DNA of 64,000 nucleotides from Clostridium sp. CS001 (lineage in GTDB: Bacteria > Bacillota > Clostridia > Clostridiales > Clostridiaceae). The stretch covers positions 107,808 to 171,807 of the forward strand of contig NZ_JAIZZN010000007.1 of the NCBI RefSeq assembly GCF_020443565.1, given 5' to 3'. Both the position numbers and the translations under genes were made by a program. Of this stretch, positions 43,456 to 51,695 are shown one piece after another. The first letter of the stretch is position 1. The number at the start of each line of letters is the position of its first letter. A model generated the notes under the pieces. The model ran no database searches, was not told where the DNA came from, and saw only the letters and a program-made list of their open reading frames with translations.

Positions 43456-43725
43456 ATGATACTACCTATGGAAATACTTATGGGATCTCCACTTTATAAC
43501 GAATGGATGGAAGAAGAAAGAAAAGAAACTGCTACTGCTACTTCACAAAAATTTATAATTGAATCTTTAGCAGAAAGATTTGATATAGTTCCAAAGAAAA
43601 CTAGAGAAAATATTGCACAAATAAATGATATAGTTATATTAACTGAATTATTCAGGAAATCCATTAGAGTTTCAACCATAGAGGATTTTGAAACTATATT
43701 AGACAAAGCTATAAAAAACAAATAA
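43456..43725 (+). CDS. Short protein resembling the C-terminus of Rpn-like nucleases
   Basis: An 89-aa protein: MILPMEILMGSPLYNEWMEE, then a charged helical stretch with FIIESLAERFDIVPKK, DIVILTELFRKSIRVSTIEDF. This end pattern (a helical region with 'L..F...S.EEFE..L') is seen at the C-termini of PD-(D/E)XK transposase-like (Rpn) proteins in Firmicutes, but no nuclease motif is present. It may be a remnant or a small stand-alone gene. GAGGTGAAAAACAA precedes the ATG. A terminator follows within 40 bp. Confidence 0.55.
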   Translation: MILPMEILMGSPLYNEWMEEERKETATATSQKFIIESLAERFDIVPKKTRENIAQINDIVILTELFRKSIRVSTIEDFETILDKAIKNK

Positions 43726-43761
43726 TATTATTTCATAAGTTATACTCCACAAATATGCTTC

Positions 43762-43797
43762 AGCATCCCTAAATTTGTTTTTAGGGATGCTTTTATT
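43762..43797 (+). terminator. Terminator after the YhcG unit
   Basis: AGCATCCCTAAA and TTTAGGGATGCT pair around TTTGTT, followed by TTTATTTG. It is closely related to the terminator at 39338-39368. Confidence 0.82.
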
Positions 43798-43965
43798 TGT
43801 ATTTCTTCTGCCCTACCTGCCCCAAACTCCCTTAGGCGGTAGCCTCCCAACTTAACCTCTCCATCCAAACTCCCTTAGGCGCCAGCCTCTAACTTCCAAC
43901 CACCTCATATTTTCCCCCTACACCTCCTAATTCCCACTAAAAAAGACACCTCAGTGTCTCCCTTC
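43798..43965. repeat. Dispersed repeat, copy 3
   Basis: Contains CCCTTAGGCGGTAGCCT and CCCTTAGGCGCCAGCCTCTA in tandem (an internal doublet), then AATTCCCACTAAAAAAG and GACACCTCAGTGTC. It matches copies 1 and 2. The following 43966-44101 is pyrimidine-rich (repeated TTTCCT/TTTCTTATTC) with no gene. Confidence 0.7.
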
Positions 43966-44101
43966 TTTCCAACTCTTTCCTGTTATTTCCTATTCTTTCT
44001 TATTCTTTCCTACTCTTTTCTACCCCTCCCTCAAATATAATCATTACTAAAATGCCACATCACCCCCTCACTCAACCCCAAAATTTACATAAGTATAAAA
44101 T

Positions 44102-44349
44102 TAGTATTAACTTTCTCCGTAGTTCCTTGCAATAAGAAGTGCAGAAACATTGAAATTCCATTTAGAAATTCTTCTTTTGCTAATATAAAATTCTCGTAAG
44201 CCTGTCAGGACGACAGGCTAGTGAACCTGAGCCAGGAAGGCGAATGTGAACGTTAGAGAATTTTATATTCGCAAAAGATTAGAATTTCTTAATGGAATTT
44301 CACGTTTCAAGCTCTTATTGCAAGGAACCCAGGAGAAAGTTAATACTCT
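44102..44349. repeat. Long imperfect inverted repeat (about 248 bp)
   Basis: The left arm (TAGTATTAACTTTCTCCGTA, then TTCCTTGCAATAAGAA, GAAATTCCATTTAGAAATTC and TAATATAAAATTCTC) is complementary, with a few mismatches, to the right arm, which ends GGAGAAAGTTAATACT. Each arm is about 95 bp. The centre contains a smaller stem (AGCCTGTC/GACAGGCT) and CCTGAGCCAGGAAGGCG. It has no reading frame and looks like a MITE-like unit or a structured RNA. Confidence 0.8.
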
Positions 44350-44365
44350 TATACCCTTTGAATCC

Positions 44366-46399
44366 TTAACTCTTCCCCTCCATATATTGAAGTTTGTATA
44401 AATTACTATACAACCCTTGTTTTTCTAAAAGTTCCCCATGGTTTCCTATTTCTCGTACCTTACCCTTATGTAGCACTATTATCTTATCTGCATTTCTTAT
44501 AGTGGATAGTCTATGCGCCACGATAATTGTAGTTCTATTTATTGTAAGCTTATTTAATGCATCTTGGATTAAGCTCTCCGTTTCTGTATCTATATTTGAA
44601 GTAGCTTCGTCAAGCACAAGAATTGGTGGATCAAAAGCTATTGCTCTAGCAAATGCTATTAACTGCCTTTGACCTTGTGAAAAAGTTGATCCTCTTTCAT
44701 TAACTGGTGCGCTGTACTTTAGTGGTAACTTTTCAATGAACTTATCAGCGTTAACATATCTACATGCTTTTATTATGTCCTCATCAGATATAGTTTCATT
44801 GCTTAAGCGTACATTGCCTTTTATATCCCCAGCAAAGAGAAATACATCTTGCAGCACTGTAGCTATATTTTCCCTAAGTTCTTCTTTCTTCATATGCTTA
44901 ATGTTGTGTCCATCCACCAGTATTTCACCCTTTTGAATATCATATAACCTTGTTATAAGGTTTATAATAGAGGTTTTACCAGCACCTGTAGCTCCAACAA
45001 AGGCTATCTTTTCACCTTTTTTTATATTAAAGCTTACATCTTTTAAAATCCAATCTTCGTCATTATAGGCAAACCAAACATTTTTAAACTCAATATCCCC
45101 ATGAAGCCTTCCCGCTTCTATTGGTTCTTTAATGTTATTGATTTTTTCCTCATTATCCATAAGCATGAAAATTCTTTCTGCAGATGCCATGGAAGATTGA
45201 AGTATGTCATATTTCTCTGTTAGGTCAAATATAGGCTGGAAGAATTGCATTAAGTAACTTATAAAAGCAAATAATACTCCTAGTTTTATACCTCCATCTA
45301 TTGCCCCAACTCCACCAAACCATAAAAGTACTGCTAAGGTTAAAGAAGATAGAAGGTCCATGGTAGGTCTAAAAATTGCAAATACTTTTATTTGTTCCAT
45401 GCTAGCTTTCTTATAATCGTTATTTACCTTTTCAAACTCATCATACTTTTTCTTTTGTTTTCCAAATACTTGAACAGTTTTCATTCCAGATATATTCTCT
45501 GACATTGATGAATTTATTCTTGCAAGCCTTGCCCTTACTTTTCTGTAAGCTTCTCTGTCATATTTTTTAAAGATATATGCAGTTAGCATTACAAATGGTA
45601 ATGACCCTACAGCAATTAGTGCTAATTTAACATCTAGAATGAACATGGCGATAACTATTCCCACTAGCAGGAAAAAGTCCTTAAATAAATTAACTATTAC
45701 AGCTGTGTACATCTCATTTAAGGTTTCCACATCATTTGTTACCCTAGTTACAAGTCTTCCCACAGGGTTTTTATCAAAAAAGGATAAAGATAGTCCTTCT
45801 ACCTTCTTAAATACCGCTTCCCTAATATTAAATACAATCTTTTGCCCTGTATATTGCAAAATGTATATCTGAATATAATTAAGAAGAAACATAAGTACAG
45901 CTATTATTACAATATAAAAGGCTGTTTTTATTACTTGCTGAGCATCGGTTTTTCTGAGTATTTTCAAGTCCTCACTTTTCAATTTATCTGCCTTGTAGTT
46001 TTTACCTTCTTGCACAAATCTGTTAACGTTTATATTGAATTCTTTGTTTTCTTGCACTTTTCCATGAATTATATAGTAGCTATTATTAAGATAAACCATA
46101 GAACAATCTTCACCATTTTTAATGTCTCCTTGAACTAAATATTTATCACCTAAGCTAATGCTGTTCTCCAAAGGTTCACCGACAATAGTGTAGGCTTTAT
46201 TATAGCCCATTAGATTATTGTCTATAGCATTTTTTATTAATAAAGGACGAGCTAAATCCATGGCCGTTACCAATAGCATAATAACTATGACTAAAAGTAT
46301 ATACCAGCCATAAGGTTTGGCAAAGGTTAATAGCCTTTTCATGATCTTTGAGTCATATTCTTTACTTATGCTTTCTTCTTCGTTATTATAGTTCTCCAT
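44366..46399 (-). CDS. ABC exporter subunit with extracytoplasmic insertion (canonical NBD)
   Basis: A 677-aa half-transporter of the heterodimeric multidrug exporter type. The first transmembrane helix (residues about 30-52) is followed by an extra loop of roughly 90 residues before helix 2, as in BmrD/LmrD-like subunits. The nucleotide-binding domain has Walker A GATGAGKTS, an unusual signature FSQGQRQ in place of LSGGQ, Walker B ILVLDEATSNID with the catalytic Glu, and the switch VAHRLST. The start overlaps the end of the partner gene by 14 nt, so the two are coupled. It probably exports drugs or lipids; the substrate is unknown. Confidence 0.9.
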   Translation of the reverse strand: MENYNNEEESISKEYDSKIMKRLLTFAKPYGWYILLVIVIMLLVTAMDLARPLLIKNAIDNNLMGYNKAYTIVGEPLENSISLGDKYLVQGDIKNGEDCSMVYLNNSYYIIHGKVQENKEFNINVNRFVQEGKNYKADKLKSEDLKILRKTDAQQVIKTAFYIVIIAVLMFLLNYIQIYILQYTGQKIVFNIREAVFKKVEGLSLSFFDKNPVGRLVTRVTNDVETLNEMYTAVIVNLFKDFFLLVGIVIAMFILDVKLALIAVGSLPFVMLTAYIFKKYDREAYRKVRARLARINSSMSENISGMKTVQVFGKQKKKYDEFEKVNNDYKKASMEQIKVFAIFRPTMDLLSSLTLAVLLWFGGVGAIDGGIKLGVLFAFISYLMQFFQPIFDLTEKYDILQSSMASAERIFMLMDNEEKINNIKEPIEAGRLHGDIEFKNVWFAYNDEDWILKDVSFNIKKGEKIAFVGATGAGKTSIINLITRLYDIQKGEILVDGHNIKHMKKEELRENIATVLQDVFLFAGDIKGNVRLSNETISDEDIIKACRYVNADKFIEKLPLKYSAPVNERGSTFSQGQRQLIAFARAIAFDPPILVLDEATSNIDTETESLIQDALNKLTINRTTIIVAHRLSTIRNADKIIVLHKGKVREIGNHGELLEKQGLYSNLYKLQYMEGKS

Positions 46400-48173
46400 T
46401 GCTTGCTGTCTCCTCCTCTGACTTAATTTGCTCTTCTGATTGAATTTGTGCTTCTATAAGTTGTTTTTCATATATATCCTTGTATATGCCAACTTCACGT
46501 ATAAGTTCCTCGTGAGTTCCTCTTTGAATTATTTCCCCTTCTTCTAGTACAATTATGGTATCTGCTTCTTTTACCGCAGAAATTCTATGTGATATTATAA
46601 TAGAGGTCTTTTCCTGCATTATTCTTTTTAAATTTGCAAGAATCTTAACCTCCGTCTTAGCATCTACTGCAGATAAGCAGTCATCTAATATTAATATATC
46701 TGGATTTTTAATAAGAGCTCTTGCTATAGAGGTCCTTTGCTTTTGTCCACCTGATAGGGTAACTCCTCTTTCTCCTACCATAGTTTCAAATCCCATAGGG
46801 AATTCCATTATATTGTCATAAACATCTGCATCCTTTGTGCTTTGAATTATTTTATCCATATCCAGCTTTTCAAAGGCTAAATTTATATTCTCTGATAGGA
46901 TGTTTGAGAATAGGAAAGAATCTTGAGATACAAAGCCTATATTTTCTCTAAGTGTATTTAGAGGAATCCTATTTATATCCTCATTATTTATAAAAATTTT
47001 ACCTTCCTCTACGTTGTAAAGTCTTAAAAGCAGATTCACTAAAGTACTTTTGCTGCTGCCTGTACGTCCAACAATACCCAGAGTTTGACCCTCTTTTACA
47101 GTTAAATTAATATTGGCTAAGGCAGGTCTTTCCATTGTCTTATAACTAAAGGTCAAATCTTTAATTACAATATCTCCTTTTAGGGTTGCAGTTCCGCTTA
47201 CGTTCATATCAAAAATTTCAGGTTTTTGTTTTAAGATTTCTTCAATCCTTTCAAGGGAAGCAAACCCTCTTTGAATAAGATTAATTACCCAACCTATAGC
47301 CATCATTGGCCAAATTAAATTTCCAAGATACATGTTAAAAGCTATAAAGTCTCCCAAAGATATATATCCGTAAATTACATAAACTCCGCCATAGCCTACA
47401 AGCATTACAAGACCTAAGGATGCAATAAATTCAACTAGTGGCGAAAACATTCCCCATATTCTAATAAAGGACATGTTTGCTTTAAGATTATTGGTATTCT
47501 CTACATGGAACTTTTGAAACTCCTTTTCTTCTTGTACAAAGGATTTAATAATTCTTATGCCTGAGAAATTTTCTTGTACAAGATCCGTAAGTTTTGAGAA
47601 GGCTTCTTGAACTTTGGTAAACTTTTTATGCATCATTTTGCCAAACTTCAAGGATACTAAACTTACAAATGGAAGAGGCAGTAGTGATAATAACGTCAAT
47701 CTAACATTTATGCTAAGCATAATTGTAATAGTTAGGAGTGATAAAAACACTGCATCTATTATCATAATTACCCCTTGTCCTAGTGCCATTCTCACTGCAT
47801 TAAGATCATTAGTGGCAAGGGCCATAAGATCTCCTGTTTTGTTTTCATCATAAAAATTTGTAGATAAGCTTTGCAAATGAGTGAAAAACTTGTTCCTTAT
47901 ATCGTATTCCACATATCTAGAGCTACCTACAATAAATATTCTCCACACATACCTCCCTATTGCCATTAATGCAGCAAACATAATTATAAGAACTATATAT
48001 TTTAATAACAAAGCTTTTGTTGCTGTCCCCTTAGAAATATTATCTGTTATAAACCCTATTAGTTTTGGTGGTACTAGCTGACAAATATCAACTATTATCA
48101 GAAAAATAATTCCAAATAAATACCTTTTCCTGTAATCATAAGTGTACTTGAATAATGCCTTTAACTTTTTCAT
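46386..48173 (-). CDS. ABC exporter subunit with degenerate catalytic site
   Basis: A 595-aa half-transporter with six transmembrane helices and one nucleotide-binding domain: Walker A GRTGSSKST, signature LSGGQKQR and Walker B ILILDDCLSAVD. Asp replaces the catalytic Glu after Walker B, as in BmrC/LmrC/TM287-type subunits, so this NBD should be the non-hydrolysing partner. ATG at 48173 is chosen because AAGGGGATAAG precedes it; a longer frame would begin inside the palindromic repeat at 48188-48244. The transporter pair lies downstream of the padR gene, a common regulator of such exporters. Confidence 0.9.
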   Translation of the reverse strand: MKKLKALFKYTYDYRKRYLFGIIFLIIVDICQLVPPKLIGFITDNISKGTATKALLLKYIVLIIMFAALMAIGRYVWRIFIVGSSRYVEYDIRNKFFTHLQSLSTNFYDENKTGDLMALATNDLNAVRMALGQGVIMIIDAVFLSLLTITIMLSINVRLTLLSLLPLPFVSLVSLKFGKMMHKKFTKVQEAFSKLTDLVQENFSGIRIIKSFVQEEKEFQKFHVENTNNLKANMSFIRIWGMFSPLVEFIASLGLVMLVGYGGVYVIYGYISLGDFIAFNMYLGNLIWPMMAIGWVINLIQRGFASLERIEEILKQKPEIFDMNVSGTATLKGDIVIKDLTFSYKTMERPALANINLTVKEGQTLGIVGRTGSSKSTLVNLLLRLYNVEEGKIFINNEDINRIPLNTLRENIGFVSQDSFLFSNILSENINLAFEKLDMDKIIQSTKDADVYDNIMEFPMGFETMVGERGVTLSGGQKQRTSIARALIKNPDILILDDCLSAVDAKTEVKILANLKRIMQEKTSIIISHRISAVKEADTIIVLEEGEIIQRGTHEELIREVGIYKDIYEKQLIEAQIQSEEQIKSEEETASNGEL

Positions 48174-48187
48174 CTTATCCCCCTTTA

Positions 48188-48244
48188 GTGCCACCCACGT
48201 GGCAAGTGGCAAGTTTACACTTGCACTTTCCACGTGGGTGGCAC
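48188..48244. repeat. Palindromic repeat, second full copy
   Basis: The left arm is identical to 327-352, while the right arm (CTTGCACTTTCCACGTGGGT...) has small changes and one base fewer. The CCCCCTTTA in front is shared with the single arm at 39289. It lies between the padR terminator and the ABC genes. Confidence 0.83.
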
Positions 48245-48347
48245 TGCTATCATTTATGTTTAGACCCCCTAATTAATTTTCCATGTAGTATCTTCTATAT
48301 TTATATTAAAATTCCTTTTTATTTATGAAAATTTTCTTAAGCTAAGT

Positions 48348-48395
48348 AACAAAAATAGCTACAAGTGAATTCTCACCTGCAGCTACTTTTGTTAC
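48348..48395 (-). terminator. Terminator after padR
   Basis: AACAAAA-TAGCT-CA-GTG and CAC-TG-AGCTA-TTTTGTT form an interrupted stem with a GAATTC-containing loop. It lies 6 bp past the padR stop, which separates padR from the ABC genes. Confidence 0.7.
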
Positions 48396-48400
48396 CCGTC

Positions 48401-48856
48401 TTACTTATATAAATCTTTATAGATTATTTTAAAAACTTCTAAAGCTTCTTCAATTTTATCTTGTAATAGATACTTTTTATTTTCTAATTGAACTTTACCT
48501 TCTACTGTAAGTTTGTAAATCTTCTGTGCCTTCTTCCCGCTGCTCCACTCACCAATAACCAATTTTTCTTTTTCTAACTTTTTTAAAAGAGGATATATTC
48601 CGCCTGTACTAGGAATCCAAAGACCATTTGTTCTATCACCAATTTTATGAGATATATCATTTCCATTAGTTTCACCTAAACTTAGAATATATAGTACGTA
48701 CAAAGGCAGTAACCCTTTTGTAAATACTTGACCCACTGCCTCTTTTTCCTTTTGAACTTTTCGAAGCTCAGAAAGTTTTTTCTTATATTCAATGTATAGC
48801 TTTTTTTCTTCGTCCCTAATGTTTATCTCACTTTCTTTACTTGTAATATCATCCAT
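48401..48856 (-). CDS. PadR-family transcriptional regulator
   Basis: A 151-aa regulator. Residues about 1-45 are a charged helical leader, followed by the PadR winged helix: GLLPLYVLYILSLGETNGND, GGIYPLLKKLEKEKLV and YKLTVEG. A short C-terminal helix (QDKIEEALEVFKIIYKDL) would serve for dimerization. PadR proteins commonly repress neighbouring multidrug exporters; the ABC pair lies just downstream. It starts 6 bp after the DegV stop codon and shares its transcript. Confidence 0.9.
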   Translation of the reverse strand: MDDITSKESEINIRDEEKKLYIEYKKKLSELRKVQKEKEAVGQVFTKGLLPLYVLYILSLGETNGNDISHKIGDRTNGLWIPSTGGIYPLLKKLEKEKLVIGEWSSGKKAQKIYKLTVEGKVQLENKKYLLQDKIEEALEVFKIIYKDLYK

Positions 48857-48862
48857 TTCTAT

Positions 48863-49711
48863 TTAAGCTTCCTCTATACAAACCATTCCTACAAGGCCCG
48901 GTCCACTATGAACTCCCGATACAGGACTTATACATCCTCCAAACTCTATGGAAATAACATTTGGATGAGGGCGTATAATTTCCATTACTTTTTTAGATTC
49001 CTCTAAGGCATCACCATGCACTATATATACTCTACATTTCTTTTTATCTAAAATATCGTTTGTAAGTTCTACAAGTTTATTAAGAGATTGTTTTCTACCT
49101 CTTACCTTCTCACTTGTAACGTACTTACCGTCAGTATCTACTGTAATTATAGGCTTTATGTTTAGCATTTCTGCTATTGTGCCTGCAACTTTTCCTATTC
49201 TTCCACCTCTTTTTAAGTACTCTAGCGTACCTACTACAAAATAAAGATGGATTCTCTTTTTAATAGATGGAATAGCAGCAACAATTTCTTCAAAACTCTT
49301 ACCTTCTTCTATTAGCTTGCCACATTCAGTTACTATTAATCCTTCACCTAGTGCTATAGATTGTGAATCACATACATGAGTAATGATGCTTGGATGATTT
49401 TCACTTGTAAGCTTTATAGCATTAAATATACCCGATAATCCGGTGGATAATGTTACTGCTATAGCATGAGTGTATCCTTCCTCTTCTAATTTTAAAAAGA
49501 GATCCTCCATATCCTTCATTGATGGCAATGAGGATGTAGGCACTTCTTTAGTCATGTTATCATAAACCTCTTGTGATGTAATGTCTACATTGTCTGAGTA
49601 TTCTCTATCAGAATAGATAATTCTAAAGGGTAATACATGTATGTTGTATTTCTCTATGAATTCCTTATTTAAATCGCTTGTAGTGTCTGTTATTAGCGCT
49701 ATCTTATTCAA
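48863..49711 (-). CDS. DegV-family fatty-acid-binding protein
   Basis: A 282-aa DegV protein with the N-terminal ITDTTSDLNKEFIEKYNIHV, a TSSLPS motif (near residue 60), TLSTGLSGIFNAI (ligand-binding Ser/Thr region) and RGGRIGKVAG. Family members bind fatty acids, and some act as FakB partners of the FakA kinase. The start is TTG at 49711, with AGGAGGAATTAAT at ideal spacing. It is first in a unit with padR. Confidence 0.92.
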   Translation of the reverse strand: MNKIALITDTTSDLNKEFIEKYNIHVLPFRIIYSDREYSDNVDITSQEVYDNMTKEVPTSSLPSMKDMEDLFLKLEEEGYTHAIAVTLSTGLSGIFNAIKLTSENHPSIITHVCDSQSIALGEGLIVTECGKLIEEGKSFEEIVAAIPSIKKRIHLYFVVGTLEYLKRGGRIGKVAGTIAEMLNIKPIITVDTDGKYVTSEKVRGRKQSLNKLVELTNDILDKKKCRVYIVHGDALEESKKVMEIIRPHPNVISIEFGGCISPVSGVHSGPGLVGMVCIEEA

Positions 49712-49829
49712 ATTAATTCCTCCTATATTACATTATATTACCATTGTATCATCTTAATATGTATGTATCAATAGTGATACATATTCATTTATAATTATTT
49801 TATCCGAGTAGCTATAAATGATACATAAA

Positions 49830-49871
49830 AATAAACCCTTTTAGCAATATTTCTGCTAAAAGGGTTATTAT
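49830..49871. terminator. Bidirectional terminator
   Basis: AATAAACCCTTTTAGCA and TGCTAAAAGGGTTATT form a stem of 15-16 bp around a 7-nt loop, with AT flanks. It ends the DUF1450 gene and separates it from degV. Confidence 0.85.
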
Positions 49872-49880
49872 TAGCTATTT

Positions 49881-50099
49881 CTATTCTCGCTCCATGTACT
49901 CTCCTATGATATCTAATAGATCTTCACATACTTCTGCCTCAACTAATTCTCCATTTATTCTTGCAATTAAAGTAGTTCCACACTTATCGCAGGCACCTAT
50001 ACATTTATTTAAGGTAACTGTACATTCTGGGTACTCAGTTCTAACCGCCTCAACGGTTTCTTCTATTCCTTCATTGTGCTGACAAAAACTAATTTTCAT
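49881..50099 (-). CDS. DUF1450 (YuzB-like) small Cys protein
   Basis: A 72-aa acidic protein of the DUF1450 family. It has a Cys near the N-terminus (ISFCQHN) and the core CIGACDKCGTTLIARINGEL, which resembles thioredoxin-like [2Fe-2S] ferredoxin cysteines. Function unproven; a redox role is possible. GAGGAG is the ribosome site. It lies 118 bp after cbiJ and has its own promoter-like boxes (TTGATA, 18 bp, TATATT at 50139-50168), so it may not belong to the cobalamin operon. Confidence 0.85.
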   Translation of the reverse strand: MKISFCQHNEGIEETVEAVRTEYPECTVTLNKCIGACDKCGTTLIARINGELVEAEVCEDLLDIIGEYMERE

Positions 50100-50217
50100 T
50101 TTATAATCTCCTCTTCCTTCATCTGTTGCTGCATATAAAATATATTTTTTTCAAATTCATTCTATCAAATAATCCTTATAAAAGAAATAGAGAAATCTAT
50201 ATTTTTTTAATAATAGT

Positions 50218-50982
50218 TCAAATTATAGTTTTAATATATTCTACAAGTTCTAGCTCACTGCCGAAAACTTCTGAGTACTCAACTTCTTTTCTTCCTATTA
50301 TAAAGGCTGGTATATTGTTATCTATCGCCGCTTTTATTTTATGATCAGTTCCACCTTGAACCCCGCTATCCTTCATTATTATAGCTTTAGCCTGATATTC
50401 CTTAATAAATCCACAATTTAATTCATAACCTACTGGTCCCTTCATTGCAACGATATCTTCAGTTTTTATCCCTTGATTTAAAATCTGTTCTAAAACTTTA
50501 ACAGAAGGCAGTACTCTATGTATTATTCTATTTTTTAAATTAAAACCTATTATTTTATCAATATTTCTGCTGCCTGTTGTGTTTAGAATGGTTCCTTCTA
50601 TATTTTCAAGGTGCCTTTGTAGGCTATCATAATCCTCAACCATAACAACATTCTTATTTTCTTTAAATTCCTCTGTAACCTTTGGACGATCATATCTAAT
50701 ATATTGTATGCCTTTAGCTTTACAACTCTCCATTGCATTTTTGGTAATCTCAAGTGCATAAGGGTGTGAGGCGTCAATTAGTATTTTTATATTATTTTCT
50801 TTAATAACTTCCATAAGTCCATTCAAATCTAATGGTTTCTCATTTAAAACTTTGTATTTATAATCCTTTAAAAGCTCCGCACCATAAGCAGTGGCTGTTG
50901 ATACGAAGATATCCTCTGTAAATTCATTCAATTTAGAAAGAATATTCTTTCCTTCTGAGGTACCTAGAATTAATCCTATCAT
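50218..50982 (-). CDS. cbiJ: Cobalt-precorrin-6A reductase
   Basis: A 254-aa reductase of the CobK/CbiJ family, which reduces the precorrin-6A ring using NAD(P)H in corrin synthesis. Typical marks are LILGTSEG at the N-terminus, LIDASHPYA (near residue 70), YIRYDRP, MKGPVG.E and MKDSGVQGGTDHKI near the C-terminus. Its ATG overlaps the cbiH stop by 4 nt (ATGA). It is the last pathway gene of the operon. Confidence 0.94.
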   Translation of the reverse strand: MIGLILGTSEGKNILSKLNEFTEDIFVSTATAYGAELLKDYKYKVLNEKPLDLNGLMEVIKENNIKILIDASHPYALEITKNAMESCKAKGIQYIRYDRPKVTEEFKENKNVVMVEDYDSLQRHLENIEGTILNTTGSRNIDKIIGFNLKNRIIHRVLPSVKVLEQILNQGIKTEDIVAMKGPVGYELNCGFIKEYQAKAIIMKDSGVQGGTDHKIKAAIDNNIPAFIIGRKEVEYSEVFGSELELVEYIKTII

Positions 50983-51695
50983 ACTTTGTATCCCCGTGGT
51001 GTTATGAATTTACCGTCCGCGATATAGCTTTGACTGTTCCCTATTATAACAATTGACATCATGTCCACTATGTTTTCATCAAAAGTGTCTAGTGTAGATA
51101 TGTTTACTTCTTGTCCATCTCTAAGTGCATTTTTAACTACAGCTATGGGAACAGTTCCCGCTCTATGCTTTCTTATTATATCTATATTTTCTCTTAAATA
51201 ATTCGGTCTGCCTTTGCTTTTAGGATTGTATAATGAAATTATAAAATCCCCTTGGGCTGCGAGATCCACTCTTTTTTTAATTAATTCATAAGGCGTCATT
51301 AAGTCGCTTAGACTTATGTTACAATTATCATGCATTAGTGGTGCTCCAAGCACTGATGCTGCAGCCGATGATGCTGTAACGCCTGGAATAACCTCAACTT
51401 CTTCATCTTCGCGTAATTGAAGAATTAAGCCTGCCATGCCATAAATCCCTGAATCTCCTGTACTTACAACGCTTACTATATTATCACCGCATAGCTCAAG
51501 GGCCTTTTTACATCTTTCCTCTTCTCCCATCATACCTGTTGAAAATAATTCTTTTCCGTCTAATAATGGTTTTATCATATCTATATATTTGTTATAACCT
51601 ACAACTATGTTACTTTCTTCAATGGCTTCCTTAGCTCTTATTGTCATATGCTTAAGTCCACCAGGGCCAATTCCAATTACATATAATTTTCCCAC
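50979..51695 (-). CDS. cbiH: Cobalt-precorrin-3B C17-methyltransferase
   Basis: A 238-aa SAM-dependent methyltransferase of the CobJ/CbiH type, which performs ring contraction with C17 methylation. It has the family GIGPGGLKHMT start, STGDSGIYGMAG, VEVIPGVTASSAAASVLGAP and DFIISLYNPKS. The start is GTG at 51695, directly after the cbiF TAA, with GGAGAT upstream. In many clostridia cbiG lies before cbiH or is fused to it; here cbiF abuts cbiH and the protein carries no extra domain. Confidence 0.94.
   Translation of the reverse strand: MGKLYVIGIGPGGLKHMTIRAKEAIEESNIVVGYNKYIDMIKPLLDGKELFSTGMMGEEERCKKALELCGDNIVSVVSTGDSGIYGMAGLILQLREDEEVEVIPGVTASSAAASVLGAPLMHDNCNISLSDLMTPYELIKKRVDLAAQGDFIISLYNPKSKGRPNYLRENIDIIRKHRAGTVPIAVVKNALRDGQEVNISTLDTFDENIVDMMSIVIIGNSQSYIADGKFITPRGYKV

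Noticed and set aside
48174..48233. N-terminal extension of the 595-aa ABC subunit
   Set aside because: The extension would be translated from the palindromic repeat; a good ribosome site supports the start at 48173.
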